Below, in pieces: positions 33,268-45,412 of a stretch of 64,000 nt of DNA. The notes below the pieces were generated by a model. That model ran no database searches. It was not told the DNA's origin and saw only the letters and a list, made by a program, of their open reading frames with translations. The position numbers and the translations under genes were made by a program. The DNA is from Benincasa hispida (taxonomy: Eukaryota; Streptophyta; Magnoliopsida; Cucurbitales; Cucurbitaceae). The stretch lies in assembly GCF_009727055.1 (NCBI RefSeq), contig NC_052355.1, forward strand, positions 7,580,283 to 7,644,282, written 5' to 3'. Position 1 is the first letter of the stretch, and every line of letters starts with the position of its first letter.

Positions 33268-33641
33268 TGTTATAATGTAAATAGATGCGTTAATCTTGAA
33301 GTTAACTAGACTATGCGATGACGGTTGTGTGCAATCATTCTCAAGGGTCATGCGCTTATCATAAGTTTTCTCGTTAGGAAAAAGCCATGTGTAACTTATC
33401 AAAGAGTATCTTAGGATGACCTAACGTCGAACACGGGCATTTGATGTGTTAGTGTTGAAAGATAGTAAATCGTGCAATGATGTCAAAAGATGTGTTGTTT
33501 TGATGATGTGATAATTGAAATGTATTAATAAAATGTTGGGTCTCAGAAAGCTTAATAAATGCAGAAGGTAAACGATGAGTGATGCGACAAACTAATGAAT
33601 AGAATCTATGAAGATGGATGGGCTAGGGGGAAGGCTGTTTA
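33268..33641 (+). mobile_element. solo LTR V, left part
   Basis: It starts TGTTATAATG right after GTACA. It is interrupted at 33641 by copia element W and continues at 43916-44882 (again at 55863-56820), where it ends ATCAACACA followed by GTACA. With W removed it is about 1.3 kb, TG...CA, and has a 5-bp target duplication, so an LTR is likely. The superfamily is not identifiable and strand is not certain. Confidence 0.7.
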
Positions 33642-35741
33642 TATTGGGATTGGTATCCTAATTCCCCAGGAGTCTCGTTGTTTTGTAAAGATACACATTG
33701 TTTAATGAATAAAATAAGTGTTATTTAATTCTAGCATTTACTTATATCCAATACACAATGCTCCTTGATTATCTTATGTGAACTTATGCATGTATATATG
33801 ATATACAAGTGAATCATGTCTTAAGTGATAACCTAAATAGGTCTATAGTATAAGGATTAAGGTGGGATACCTGATCCTGGTGACACTACAGATACGGCTC
33901 GCTTTGTGGTTTGCAAGTGTTGTAAACTACTACAGATGGTAGATCCTGACCATTCATGTAGAGACGTGTGAGCGGGGGTGTCCTATACAAAGAGTTTGTA
34001 TAAGACCTGGACCACGAGATGATTAGACGATGTATATAACGCCGATGATACTAGAGACTTGTATCTTAAATGACCATAGGTGACACGACCTCAATCCTGA
34101 GTGTTTTGGGAACTGCTACCTTTGAGGGCGGTTCTTTGATTAATATGGGTGAGAGTGGTTAGATTGCCAACTCAAAATGCCTACCTTTTTAGGGACTTGT
34201 CTGATCTAGGAGCTAGGAACTCAAACCATAAGATGGAATTCACTCTTTTCTCGAAGCAGAAAAAAGTAGAGAGATTGCTCCCTTAAGGGCTGATTCTGGG
34301 GCTTGAACATAGTGGCCACAGCTTCTCTTTGGAAGAGAAGACTCAGTCATAGTAGGACTATGACTTATGTTCATTAAAGGGATCAATGGTACTTAAGCAG
34401 ACAGATGTAACTACAGGGGCATAATGGTTATTGGCCTAGCTGTACATAAGAGTGATCTGTGAAGGGTTGTCGCACTATTGATTGGTTAAGATGGACATAT
34501 AATATATCTGTGGTAAGGATTATTCAGTTGTCGGTCTTTAGTGGAGTGCCTAGCAGTTAACGGATGGTAGATCCCATGACTAAAGAGTTTAGTCATTTAT
34601 TCACGTATCGTTGGAGCTTCGAGCTACATATTTATGAGGTCCCCTTGGTAGATCAATGGATTTAGTTGAGGATCGGTTCTTGGTGTTGATTTGAAATGTT
34701 GAAATTGACAAGAGGTATTTTGATTATATATGATATAATTGGTATGATGTATGAGATACATCAAGTGGAGGATTGATGTAAATGAGATTTTCATTAAGTA
34801 CCATGGAATAGAAAAAGAACTATGGTTTGTATGTTTCATGAGATGAAATATTAAAACTATAGGTTATAAATATATATGATAAGTTTGGTTATCATTTATA
34901 TTATAATAAATTCATATTGGAAATAATTAATTCTTTCCTTATAATAACCAATTGAGTGGGGTGTTATTGGTGATTCATGTAACCGTTGACGTTAAACAGG
35001 AAAATTGTTTTTCCTAATTTTAGAAGTTTTTATTCAAAAAAGTTTTTTGAAAAAATGAGTTTTCTCTCGCAAAAGAAACTCACGGATGCTTGTCAAGTAA
35101 ATATTGATTTACTAAGCGACAACGTGTTTTAGTAATCAATCGTGTAGTGTTTTGTAGGCGACATACACTGAGCTAAACGATCGCTTAGCTTGTGCTAGAT
35201 GATCACTTAGCTTTAGCTAAATGATTGGGCATCGACCTATGCGATAGGTTTCTATCTTCTCCCACTTGCCAAATCGTGTACACGATTGTTCATTCCTCCT
35301 TCGTCTGCCTCAAACCAAAGTCGAATAGAGCCCACCTTTTGGATTTTCACACTGTGAATACCAATGTAATCTTCTTGGTGGTGTCATACTCAACTCGACA
35401 CCGTCGAGGTTCTGTGGAGGCCGTTTGTGTTGCAGGGGAGTTCGTGACCAAGGCGATTGTTGAGGACGAGCGCGAAGTGTTCGTGTAGTGTTGCGATCGT
35501 GTTGTTCGAGTGTTCGAGGGTTCTATGTTCGAGTGTTCGTGAGCAAGGAGCATGGAGATGAGTCTACAAATGTTTGTAGCTTTCGCCTTGTTCATTTGTA
35601 GTCATTCATGCTGTAATTTCTTTATTGATCATATAACTGCATGTTTTGTTTATGACTGTAATTGTAATTTTCATTCATGATTATAATTTGGAATGATCTT
35701 TTCTCCGCTGCTCATGGAAATCTCAAATTTGATTTCCTTCA
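33642..35741 (+). repeat. copia element W, 5' LTR
   Basis: It starts TATTGGGATT (TG changed to TA) and ends GATTTCCTTCA before the primer site. It is preceded by GTTTA (33637-33641), which also follows the 3' LTR (43916-43920 and 55863-55867). It matches 41789-43915 and 54112-55862 with substitutions. The open frame 35225-35488 inside (also at 55346-55663) shows no known domain and is read as LTR sequence by chance. From 35160 it carries AACGATCGCTTAG-like motifs that continue into the leader. Confidence 0.85.
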
Positions 35742-35756
35742 ATTGGTATCAGAGCA
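35742..35756 (+). promoter_or_regulatory. primer binding site of copia element W
   Basis: TTGGTATCAGAGCAAGG begins at 35743, directly after the LTR. It matches the initiator tRNA-Met complement and is the best-preserved primer site in the window. Confidence 0.9.
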
Positions 35757-38520
35757 AGGTTGTTCTGATATTCCAAATTACAACTCTTTTTTTAACTTCA
35801 TTTTGCAATCACGGTGGGTTTTCTGCATTTGTGGTTAATCGTTTTCTGCATCTGTGGTTGAGTTGATGAATATTTCGGGTTTAATTGCTTTTTGTTAAAG
35901 CTTTCTGTAATTACAAAGTGTTAATTGCAAGGGCCCCTGTTGGGCATAATTAACTTTGCAATCGAGTCTGTAATTCAAAAAGTTTGAGTTAGTCGAGTCG
36001 TTCGTGATGAAGCTTCAAAGCATGAAGATGCAGTTCTCAACAAAGAAGAAGATCAAGCATTGGTCGTATCGTGTAGCCTCAAATAAACGATTGTTGGGAT
36101 TTAACTAAGCAATTGTTTAGATTTTTCTAGACGATCATGTAGTATTTTCTAAATGATCTTTTAGCTAATGCTAAGCGATGGGATAAATCATTTACTCTAT
36201 CGCGTAGCGTTGGTTGCGCAATCGCGTAGGCGCTGAAGGTAGACGATCATAGTGGGAGCATGTGATGCTCGTCGATGAGTAAAAGGTGTGCGCTAGACGT
36301 CGTGCAATTAGCAAGCTTCATCGCTTAGTTACTACCTACAGGATCGCGCGTATGCGATACGGAGGCGCTAGCTAAGTGATCGCTTAGGCGATGGTGCTTC
36401 GCGGCATCGTAGTTGTTTAGACGATCGCGAAAGGCGGGTGTTGTGCGGAGCGCACTAAGCGATCGTGTACATCAGGCTTCATCGCTTAGTAAAGGTACGC
36501 GATCGTGTAGTAATAGCTAAACGATCATTTAGATTTTAAACAGTTGTCTGGTAAATGCTAAACGATCGTTTAACTCTGGGAGCGCTAGTAAGCAATAGGC
36601 AAATCGTTTGTTTTATTGTGTAGACTATCGCACGGTGCTTAGTACACAATTGTTGGAGATGCGATGCTTTGCCCAAGCGGTTCAAGACCTGGTTCGCCTG
36701 TTTGAACCGGAGACTCCTTGTCATTGTAATAGTTAGCTTTAAGTTTTTTGTGTTTTTAAGGCAATTTCACCCGATTCATCAACATTGTTTTTATTATGCA
36801 TGTGATGTATGATGTATATGCCAAAGTGTTTGACATATAGTTCAAAATCCACCTTAGGTTGTGCAATTATTCATGCATCATGTATTATAATTGTTATAAT
36901 ATTGCATGAAGAAATTACTTGAAAGCATGCGCATGTATCATGAAATATAAGAGATATTTTGCATGCAGTGAGCATTATCATGCATTATCCTTTTCTTATA
37001 AGTGTTATAGTCTCAGGGTGAATGGAAGCATGTTTTTCTTGTTTCATTGTTGTTTAGTATAAGTGTTATATAAAAGAAGTAGCAATGAATGGACAATGCA
37101 TTGAGCATGACACTTAGGCTGTTTATAAGCATTATGAATGCCTTACATGTGTTAGCTTTACATTGTGGTGTTGTTTCCATTTATAAGTGTTATAAAGGAA
37201 TTTTAGACCTAAAATCAATAAGAAAGAGTTGCATGCGGACTTAGGGTGAACTCAAGTTTTTTTCAAAGGGTTTTAAAATTGGATTGAGATAGACCTAAGT
37301 TCAAGTGGTTCTAAAGAGTTTAGTAACCTAGATTAATCTTTTAAAATCGGTTTAATAGGATTAAATGTGTTGGAATAAAAGATTAAATTTGTTGTAAACC
37401 TATCTATAAGGGACCTTTTGTCTAAGGCGGGTTTTGGTTAGGCCGGGGTTCTTAAGTTGACGAAAACATAACATCTCTACCTGGGAACCTACCTAGAAAG
37501 GTGAATTAGATAGATTCTCAACAAGCATGCGACGTTTTGGTTTCAAAGATTCCGTTAAAGGGTTTAATGGATGATGATCAAAAGTTGTTTCACTATCCAA
37601 GGTAAAAGTCACTCTTGGGCAAACCTAGAAGTCACTTAGTTAAAATCCCTACCAATGTTTTTTCTAAGTAAGCTAAACCTTAGGTTATAAAATACTCAAT
37701 GGAAGGAAGAGGTGTATCAGATATGTCTATGATTCCATTCACATTTCTCCCTGTATGTTCACACCGTAAGATTCATGCTTGGCCTCGTGGTGCCTTGGGA
37801 GCATCCCCCTTCGGATGGTGCTTGCATGAGTCAATATCAAGGTGAACGGAGAGAGCGTTTATAGTAAGTGGGTGAAGGGTGTGTGTCAACACATCCTATG
37901 GTCTCTATCATTGGTTCACACCGTGAGATCATTCTATATTCCCTCATGTCGCCTTTGTGTGTCTCCCTTTGGATGGGTTTTGTGCAGTTGGTCAAGATCA
38001 AGGTGAACTCCAGAAATGGATAGGGTCACTTTAGGGTTTCCCCAATCAGATTTTTTCCATTCGAATTGGCCTTTTTGGGACAGATCTCTAGGGCCTAAAA
38101 TGGCGGGTCACACTTACAGGAGATTGTTAAGCAAGTTAATGATCTCTTGGCCAAATCAATGATGGCTGGTCGTTATAGGAGCAAGAGTTGTTCTGGTATT
38201 AATGACTGGTTGAGAACTTCTCAATTCAGAGGAGGGATAACTGACCTCCCTTCTGTGGTTTTTGTCCTAAACCTTTGAAGCGTCATTGCGAAACTAGATG
38301 TCACATGGGGTTCATGTTAGTTTTGCTAAAACCTTACTGAATGTTGTTTTATTTTACAACGGGTATTTGCTTAAAACCTACGTAGGTTAATGTGTTTTTC
38401 TTTTCAGCAACTCATTAGTATTTTCGTTTAAAGCTTTTAAAATGACCGATTACTTATAGTCGAAAGAATCATGTGAAACGAATTTCGTGGTAAATAACCT
38501 CGATCCCACTACTCTCCAAA
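35757..38520 (+). mobile_element. leader and lost gag region of copia element W
   Basis: No gag core (EMFGQPS, VHFN) was found where it should be, so gag has been deleted or never present. 36040-36610 is rich in palindromic GATCG-based motifs. 37740-38000 has two related copies of a unit that begins TTCACACCGTAAGATT or TTCACACCGTGAGATC and ends ATCAAGGTGAAC. A weak gag-tail trace (RRQDSKYDLLVLET) starts near 38525. Confidence 0.65.
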
Positions 38521-38965
38521 AAAGGAGACAAGACAGTAAATATGATTTATTGGTCTTGGAGACGTGTAGTTAGAGAATGCTGATTCTGTTTGGATCTTTG
38601 ATTCAGGTGCTACCAATCATGTCAGTTTCTCTTACCAAGGATTCAGTTCCTGGCAAACGTTGCCATAGGGAAAGATGACTCTTCGAGTAGGTACTGGTGA
38701 GGTTGTTTCAATTGTTGTTGTAGGCAGACTGAAGTTATTTGTTGACAAGAAACATTATCTGTTACTAGATAATATTTTTGTAGTTCCTCATATTAAGAGG
38801 AACTTAATCTAGGTTTCTTGTCTCATTGAACAAGGCTATACCGTCTCCTTTTCTGAGAATAAAGTGTTTATTTTCAAGAATGGAATAGAGATTGGTTATG
38901 GTTCAATGGAAAATAACTCATATGTACTAAGGCTGTTAGTCATAGAAGCCTTGTTTAACAGTTAA
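38521..38965 (+). pseudogene. copia protease (element W)
   Basis: In plus frames: DLLVLET, then after a frame change WIFDSGATNHVSFSYQGFSS, with the aspartic-protease catalytic D-S-G intact (38600-38611). It continues MTLRVGTGEVVSIVVVGRLK, DNIFVVPHIKRNLI and CLIEQGYTVSFSENKVFIFK. A stop falls after GRLKLF-type sequence regions (at NLI and near 38965). The enzyme would cleave the Gag-Pol precursor. Confidence 0.85.
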
Positions 38966-39701
38966 ATGTTTAGTACGACAACAACAGCTAAAAGACCAAA
39001 GGTTTCTCCAAAGGAAAATGTCCATCTTTGGCATCTTAGGTTAGGTCACATCGACCTCAATAGGATTGAGAAGTTGGTGAAATGTGGACTTATAAAGAGT
39101 TTAGAAGAAAACTCCTTGCTAGTATGTGAATCTGCCTCGAAGGTAAAATGACCAAACGACCTTTTACTAAAAAAGGTTACAGAGCCAAGGAAGCCTTAGA
39201 GCTTGTACATTCAGATCTCTGTGGTCCGATGAAGGTTAGAGCTTGGGGTGGGTATGAATATTTCATATCTTTCATAGATGATTATTCAAGGTTTGGGTAT
39301 CTCTTCTTAATGCAACGTAAGTCTGAAGCCCTTGACAAGTTCAAGAAGTATAAGGCTGAAGTTGAAAACTTGTTAGGTAAGAAGATAAAAACACTACGAT
39401 CTGATCGTGGTGGAGAGTATATGAACCTCTAATTCCAGAACTATATGATAGAACATGGGATTGCGTCCCAACTCTCGACCCCTGGTACACCTCAGTAGAA
39501 TGGTGTATCAGAAAGGAGATCTAGGACCTTGTTGGACATGGTTCGGTCTATGATGAGTTAGGGTCATCTTCCAGACTCATTTTGGGGTTATGCAGTGCAG
39601 ACTACTTGTTATATCTTGAACAACGTTCCCTTGAAAAGTGTTTCTGAAACACCTTTTGAGTTATGGAGAGGCCGTAAAGGTAATTTATGCCACTTCAGGA
39701 T
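38966..39701 (+). pseudogene. copia integrase (element W)
   Basis: VHLWHLRLGHIDLNRIEKLV and VCES give the zinc region. A one-base shift at about 39140 breaks the second Cys pair. The next frame (39148-39432) reads MTKRPFTKKGYRAKEALELV, HSDLCGPM with the first catalytic Asp, YEYFISFIDDYSRFGYLF, and TLRSDRGGEYMNL with the second Asp, then TAA. After it, PQ-stop-NGVSERRSRT carries the catalytic Glu with a TAG just before (about 39499). LNNVPLKSVSETPFELWRGR ends at the N gap. Confidence 0.88.
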
Positions 39702-39726
39702 NNNNNNNNNNNNNNNNNNNNNNNNN
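39702..39726. other. assembly gap (25 N)
   Basis: Run of exactly 25 N inside the integrase of W. A fixed 25-N run is used by some gap-filling programs. Sequence to the right changes abruptly to error-rich quality. Confidence 0.99.
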
Positions 39727-41788
39727 TTAGGGATGTCCGACAACATGTCTAGTGACTACTCAAAGAAGTTAGAACCGCATCGAAGGTATTACCTCTTTGT
39801 AGCACCCCAAGGAAATGAGAGATTGAATACTCTATGATCCAAGTGAGAGCAAAGTGTTTGTTTCCACAAATGATATCTTCTTGGAAGAAGATCACCATGA
39901 GGATCATTAAGCATGGAGTAAGCTCATTTTATGTGAGATCTCTTAGTGAATTGACTGCTGAGGGTTCAATAAGATGTTGTTTGAATAGTCCGACAAATCA
40001 ACAAAAGTTGTTATTCGAAACGTCTAGTCAACCAGCTCAAGAGTTGAGACTTCTTCGGGAACTATAGTGGATGGGTAATAAACCCACCGATCTACATGGT
40101 TTGACTGAAGCCCAAAACTCATACGAATGATAGATGTCGAGGATTCATTGTCTTTTAAGAAAGCAATGGAGGATGGTAACAAAAATGAATGGTTAAGCAT
40201 GAACCAAGAAATGGAGTCTATGTACTTCAATAATTCTGGAGCTTGTTGTCCACCTAAATTGGTAAGAACCTAATTGGTGTGAAGTGATCTATAATTGAAA
40301 GAGAGATGTAGATGGAAAGATGCAAATCCTTTTAAGCTAACTCGTGCAAAGGCTTATACCCAGTTAAGGAGTTTACTATGAGGAAACTTTCTCCACCTGT
40401 TGGCATGCTAAAGTCTATCAGATTTTCCTGTCCTTGCCACATTTATGATTATGAAATATGCAAATGGACGTCAAGACTGCCTTTCTTAATGGTATCTAAG
40501 GAGACCAATTCTATATGACTCAACCAGAGCGTTTCGTAGTTCCAGCATCAAGAGAAAACAGAGTTTTGCCGCTAATTAGGTCCATTTATGGACTGAAAAC
40601 AAGATCTAGATCTATGAACATCAATTGACACTACGTCAAGTCGTTTAGCTTTGACCAGAACGTTGATGAGCCTTATTACAAGAATATCATCAAACAGCTC
40701 AGGTAGCTTTCCTGGTATTGTATGTGGATGATATCCACTTAATTGGAATGATGTAGTGTATCTGACTGTACATTAAGAGTTGCTAGCTGCCCCAGTTCCA
40801 AATAAAAAAATATTTGAGTGAGGCACAGTATGTTATTGATCTAGATCAATTCGATCATAAAAACAAATGATTACCCCTGTCTTCAGCATCATACATTATA
40901 AAATTGCGATTCAGTATGAATGCTATTCCAGAGGTTTATTACCCTTCGCATGAATCATTTGTCTAAAGATCAATGTCCTAAACACCTCAAAGAGGTTGAG
41001 AAGATGAGACGATTTCCCTATGTCTTCTACTGTAGGAAGCTTGATGTATGCAATGTTGTGTACTGACCTAACATTTACTATGCAGTAGGGATGTCAGTCA
41101 GTTATTAGTCCAATCCAGGATTTGATCAACTGGACGACAATCAAAGATGATCCTCACGTATTTCGTATAGAACGAGGGACTATAGCTTGTAAATGGAATA
41201 GATCTGATCCTACAGGATTACACGCTCTAACTTTCAGACCAATCAATATTCTTTGCAAATCACATCGGGGCAGTGTTACTTCTGAATGGAGGGCTGAGTC
41301 TGGTGAAAGCATCAAGTAAAGATGCATCGCAGGACTCCACTATGGAAGTCGAATACGTAGCTATTGTGATAAGCAGCTAAGGAGGCCTGTTTGGCGGAGG
41401 AAGTTCCTTTCAATTTGGAAGTTGTTCCAAATATGATTCCAACACCTTTATGTGTATAACAAGCGGGGTTGTGGCAAATTCGAAGGACCTCGGAGTCATC
41501 TCGAGGTAAGCACCATCAACGAAAAATATCACCTGATCAGGGAATGTGCATCACGAGGATGTGATAGTCACGAACATCGCAATCAGAGTAACCAATGTTC
41601 TGATTCCTTTTACAAAGCTCTCACGGCCTAAGTTGTTCAGGTCACCTGGAGAGTCTAGTCTGCGGACATGCGAATCTATCTAGGGCAAGTGGGAGATGAT
41701 ATTGCGGGCATGCCCTAGTTTATTGATATTGTACATTTTTATATTTATTGTACATTTAGTTTCTCCAAGTCTTTAGATAAGTGGAGAT
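39727..41788 (+). pseudogene. element W integrase end, RT and RNase H, error-rich copy
   Basis: The stretch 40330-41650 is the same sequence as the clean copy at 52275-53559 but with an indel every few tens of bases. The 147-residue RT frame that is open at 52341-52784 is shattered here. Recognisable pieces include KKLEPHRRYYLFV (integrase tail), ANGRQDCLS-type frames over the MDVK region, and the RNase H end. The decay pattern looks like raw long-read error more than evolution. Confidence 0.75.
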
Positions 41789-43915
41789 TGTTGGGATTAT
41801 GTCCTAATTCTCCCGGAGTCTCATTGTTTGGTAAAGATACACATGTTTAATGAATAAAATAAGTGTTATTATTCTGCAAAATTTTACTTTCTATCCAATA
41901 AACAAAGCTCTGGTTTATCTTATGTGAACTTAAGCATGTATATGTATTACAAGTGGATCATGTCTTAATGATAACTTAAATATGTCTTGTAGTATTAAGA
42001 TTAAGTTAGGATACTTGATCCTGGTACACCTACATATACAAACCCCTTGAGAGGTTTGCAATTGTTGTAAACTTCTACAGATGTAGATTCTGACCATGTT
42101 TTTCATATGGAGACGTGCGATGTGGGTTGTCCCTATACAAAGATTTGTATAAGACCTGACACAGATGATTAGACGATGTCATCATAACGCCGATAATACT
42201 AGAGGACTTGCATCTTAATGACCATAGTGACACGACCTCAATCCTGAGTGTTTTGGGAACTGCTACCCTTGAGGCGTTTTGATTAATATGGTGAGAGTGG
42301 TTAGATTGCCACTCAAACATGCCTTACCTTTTTAGGACTTGTCGGATCTAGGAGCTGGAACTCAATCCATTAAGATGGAATTCACTCTTTTCTCGAAGCA
42401 GAAAAAAGTAGAGAGATTGCTCCCTTAAGGCTGATTCCGGGGCCTTGAACATAAGTGGCAACAGCTTCTCTTTGGAGAGAAGACTTCAGTCATATAGGAC
42501 TATGACTTATGTTCATTAGAGGATCAGTGGTACTTAAAGGAGTTAGATTGTAACTATAAGGGGATTACAAGTTATTGGCCTAGCTGTACTTACGAGCGAT
42601 CTGTGAGTTGTCGCACTGCTGATTGGTTAAAATGACACATATATATCTGCGGTAAGATTGTTCATGTTGTCGGTCTTTATGGAGTGTTGGCAGTTGTTAA
42701 CGGGATACTGTATCCCATGACTAAAGATTTAGTCATTATTCACGTATCGTTTGGAGTTCAGCTACAGTTTCATAAGTTTCCTTGTAGTTCAATGATTCAG
42801 TTGAGGATCAGTTCTTGGTGATGATTTGAAATGTTAAATTACAAAGGTATTTTGATTAATATGCATATATTGATATGATGTATAGATACATCTAATGGAG
42901 GATGATGTAAATGAATTACATTAAAAGTAACATGAATAGAAAAAAAAAAACTATGTTTGGTATGTTTCAGGAAATGAAATATTAACAACTATAGTTTAAA
43001 TATAGTATTGATAAGTTGGTTATCATTTATATTTATAAAATATTAATTATGGATAATTAATTATTTATTCTTTTAAAAACCAATTGAGTTGTGTTATTGT
43101 ATTCATGTAACCGTGAGTTAAAAGAAAATTGTTTCCCTAATTTTATTAGTTTTACAAAAAGTTCTTTTTGACAAAAAATGGTTTTGATTTTCTTCTTCGT
43201 GCAAAATAAACTCACGAGCTTGTCAAGTAAATTATTGATTTACTTAAGCACAACGTGTTTTATAATCAATCGTGTTAGTGTTTTGTAGGCACATGTGACA
43301 GCTGCGGGTGGGGGGTCTGAAAGGGGAGCGCAGTTGTCGCTTAGCTTGTGCTAGTGATCACTTATCTTAGCTTAAATGATTGGGCATCGACCCTATGCGA
43401 TAGTTTCTATCTTCTCCCCACCTTTCGCAGCAGAGTCGTTGTGTTTGTTGCGAACGATTGTTCATTCCTCCTTCGTCTGCCTCAAACCAATCGAATAGAG
43501 CCCACCTTTTTGGAGTCTCACACCGTAGTAATACCAATGCTAAACCTTCTTGGTTGTCGATTACTCAATCGTCGCTACCAGTCTCGAGTTCTTGTGTAGG
43601 CCGTTTCATGTTCTGGAGTTCGTGACCAAGGCAATCCTGAGGACGACTGTAATATTCGTGCAATGTTACGTTCTTTGTTGTTCGAGCATCGAGGTGTTGT
43701 GTTCCTGAGCGTTCGGAGCAAGGACGTGGAGACGAAGTCTACAAATTTTTGTAGCTTTTGCCGTGTTCATTGGTAGTTATTTCATTTTAATTTCTGTATT
43801 GATTTATATATACGCTGGAAGTCGAGCGTGTTTATAATTGTAATGTTCATTCATGATTGTAATTTGAATGATCTTTTTCCGTTGCTCATGGAAATCTCGA
43901 ATTCAATTTCCTTCA
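41789..43915 (+). repeat. element W 3' LTR, error-rich copy
   Basis: It starts TGTTGGGATTATGTCC after a GTGGAGAT purine tract and ends AATTTCCTTCA, followed by the GTTTA target duplication. It agrees with 54112-55862 apart from indels and some garbled spots (for example 43295-43335), but differs by substitutions from the 5' LTR at 33642-35741. Confidence 0.8.
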
Positions 43916-44882
43916 GTTTATAAAATTTAATAATCACACTGAAGAGTATAACATGGTTCCTACGTCTCAATTAGAGCGACACCTCTCGTGGTTACCTCAC
44001 TGGTCCTATTTCTATTGATGTTGAAAAGAAGTGTTTGAATGCAAGGTTATTCTATCTTCTATAAATAGTTATCTTTCTTGCTTTTCTTAACAGGTCTATT
44101 CACCTTTCTCTTTCGTGACGTTGATCATCATTACTCATCCTTGCTTTCACTGAGAGTATAGCGTGTTTATCGAATATGTTTAAAGCAAACATGATAGCAA
44201 TTCTTTAATATGTGGATTAAACCCATGAGATTAACCTTCCCCTTTACCTTAAGGTTTTAGTATATGAGTAAAGATATATAATGAACATGGATTAAGAATA
44301 AAGATGAACATGTAATAATAGTAAATAGCTAAACAGTTCAGATAACAAATTAGCTGATTTCTTAGCTAATGATGTTTTACAACATCGAGAATACATATTA
44401 AATGAAAGAGTTTGCGACGATCAGTGTCTACAACTCTTGACACAAAAATTGATGGTGAAAAATTGATCGCTTGACTATGATGAGTGAATGAGTGTGAACT
44501 TCCTCTCAGGTTGTTTCCGGTGGCCTTCTATATAGGATTGAATTTTGGAATAGAAGATTCACTTGCAAAGTAGCTTTTTTCGATCTTGTCCGCTATGTCT
44601 ACTTTAAGTCTAAAGCCTTCATTATAATTTTATGCTGTATGCCTTGAATCTTCGCTTTGATTAGTTTTGTGATGTAAGTTGTGTGCGTAGTAGGTGATTA
44701 AATCATCGTTGCAATCATGGTCAACATCAGGATATACGTCAAAAATCCCAAGCTGCATTGTTTTTGGAGTATTTCTTTTGAAGATTGGCGCATGTGCATA
44801 TCCCTTTTCCTTTCAAACACAAACTTTTGCACACCTTGTTCCTCGATGAATCTCATACGAGTGTGTTTGAAGTATCAACACA
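43916..44882 (+). mobile_element. solo LTR V, right part (error-rich copy)
   Basis: Begins with the GTTTA duplication and ends ATCAACACA, followed by GTACA at 44883-44887. It has the same content as 55863-56820. No coding domain was recognised; the open frame 44717-44992 crosses the LTR boundary and is not a gene. Confidence 0.65.
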
Positions 44883-45412
44883 GTACACTAAAAAACCTGC
44901 ATCTACACTATGCGCATCGAGCTAATAGGATTTTTTATTTCACGGATATAGACAATAATAGCAAGTTAGTCATTTCGACGAGGTTTTCTTAACTCTAACT
45001 GGCCAAATTACTCGTACTTGATACTTTTAACTCTGTTGCGTTTTTAGGAGTATTGTGCTTCTCTAGATGAACAACCTGTTTATGGTCCACAATAAAACAG
45101 ATAACCTCTTTCGTGGCCAATGAGAGGGTTTAAGACCCTTTTGTTCATGTCCTAGGAACACCACTTAAGGAATACTCATCTACTTACCATCAGAGGGAAT
45201 TTCATCTTGATTATTATCGTTCCAACTCCGCCTAGCGTCTTGTCCCCAAAATTAGATATGGTTGGTGAACTATCATCCTTCATCCATGTAAATCAAAAGG
45301 ATCAATCCCTCTGAAACAAGAGTTCATTAATTATACTCAATGATGATGAGACGTGAGAGTCACCATTAGTCATCCTATTGAAATAGAAATCAAACTAGTC
45401 GACAGTGTTACA
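44883..45412 (-). repeat. 5' LTR of Y, middle part (error-rich copy)
   Basis: Same sequence as 56826-57334, aligning to 24870-25385 of the 3' LTR of Y. It ends TTACA where D2 starts. Confidence 0.7.

Noticed and set aside
35225..35488. 87-codon frame recurring as 105 codons at 55346-55663, as a conserved small protein
   Set aside because: Both lie at the same place inside LTRs of element W, differ by a stop, and show no domain; LTR homology explains the conservation.
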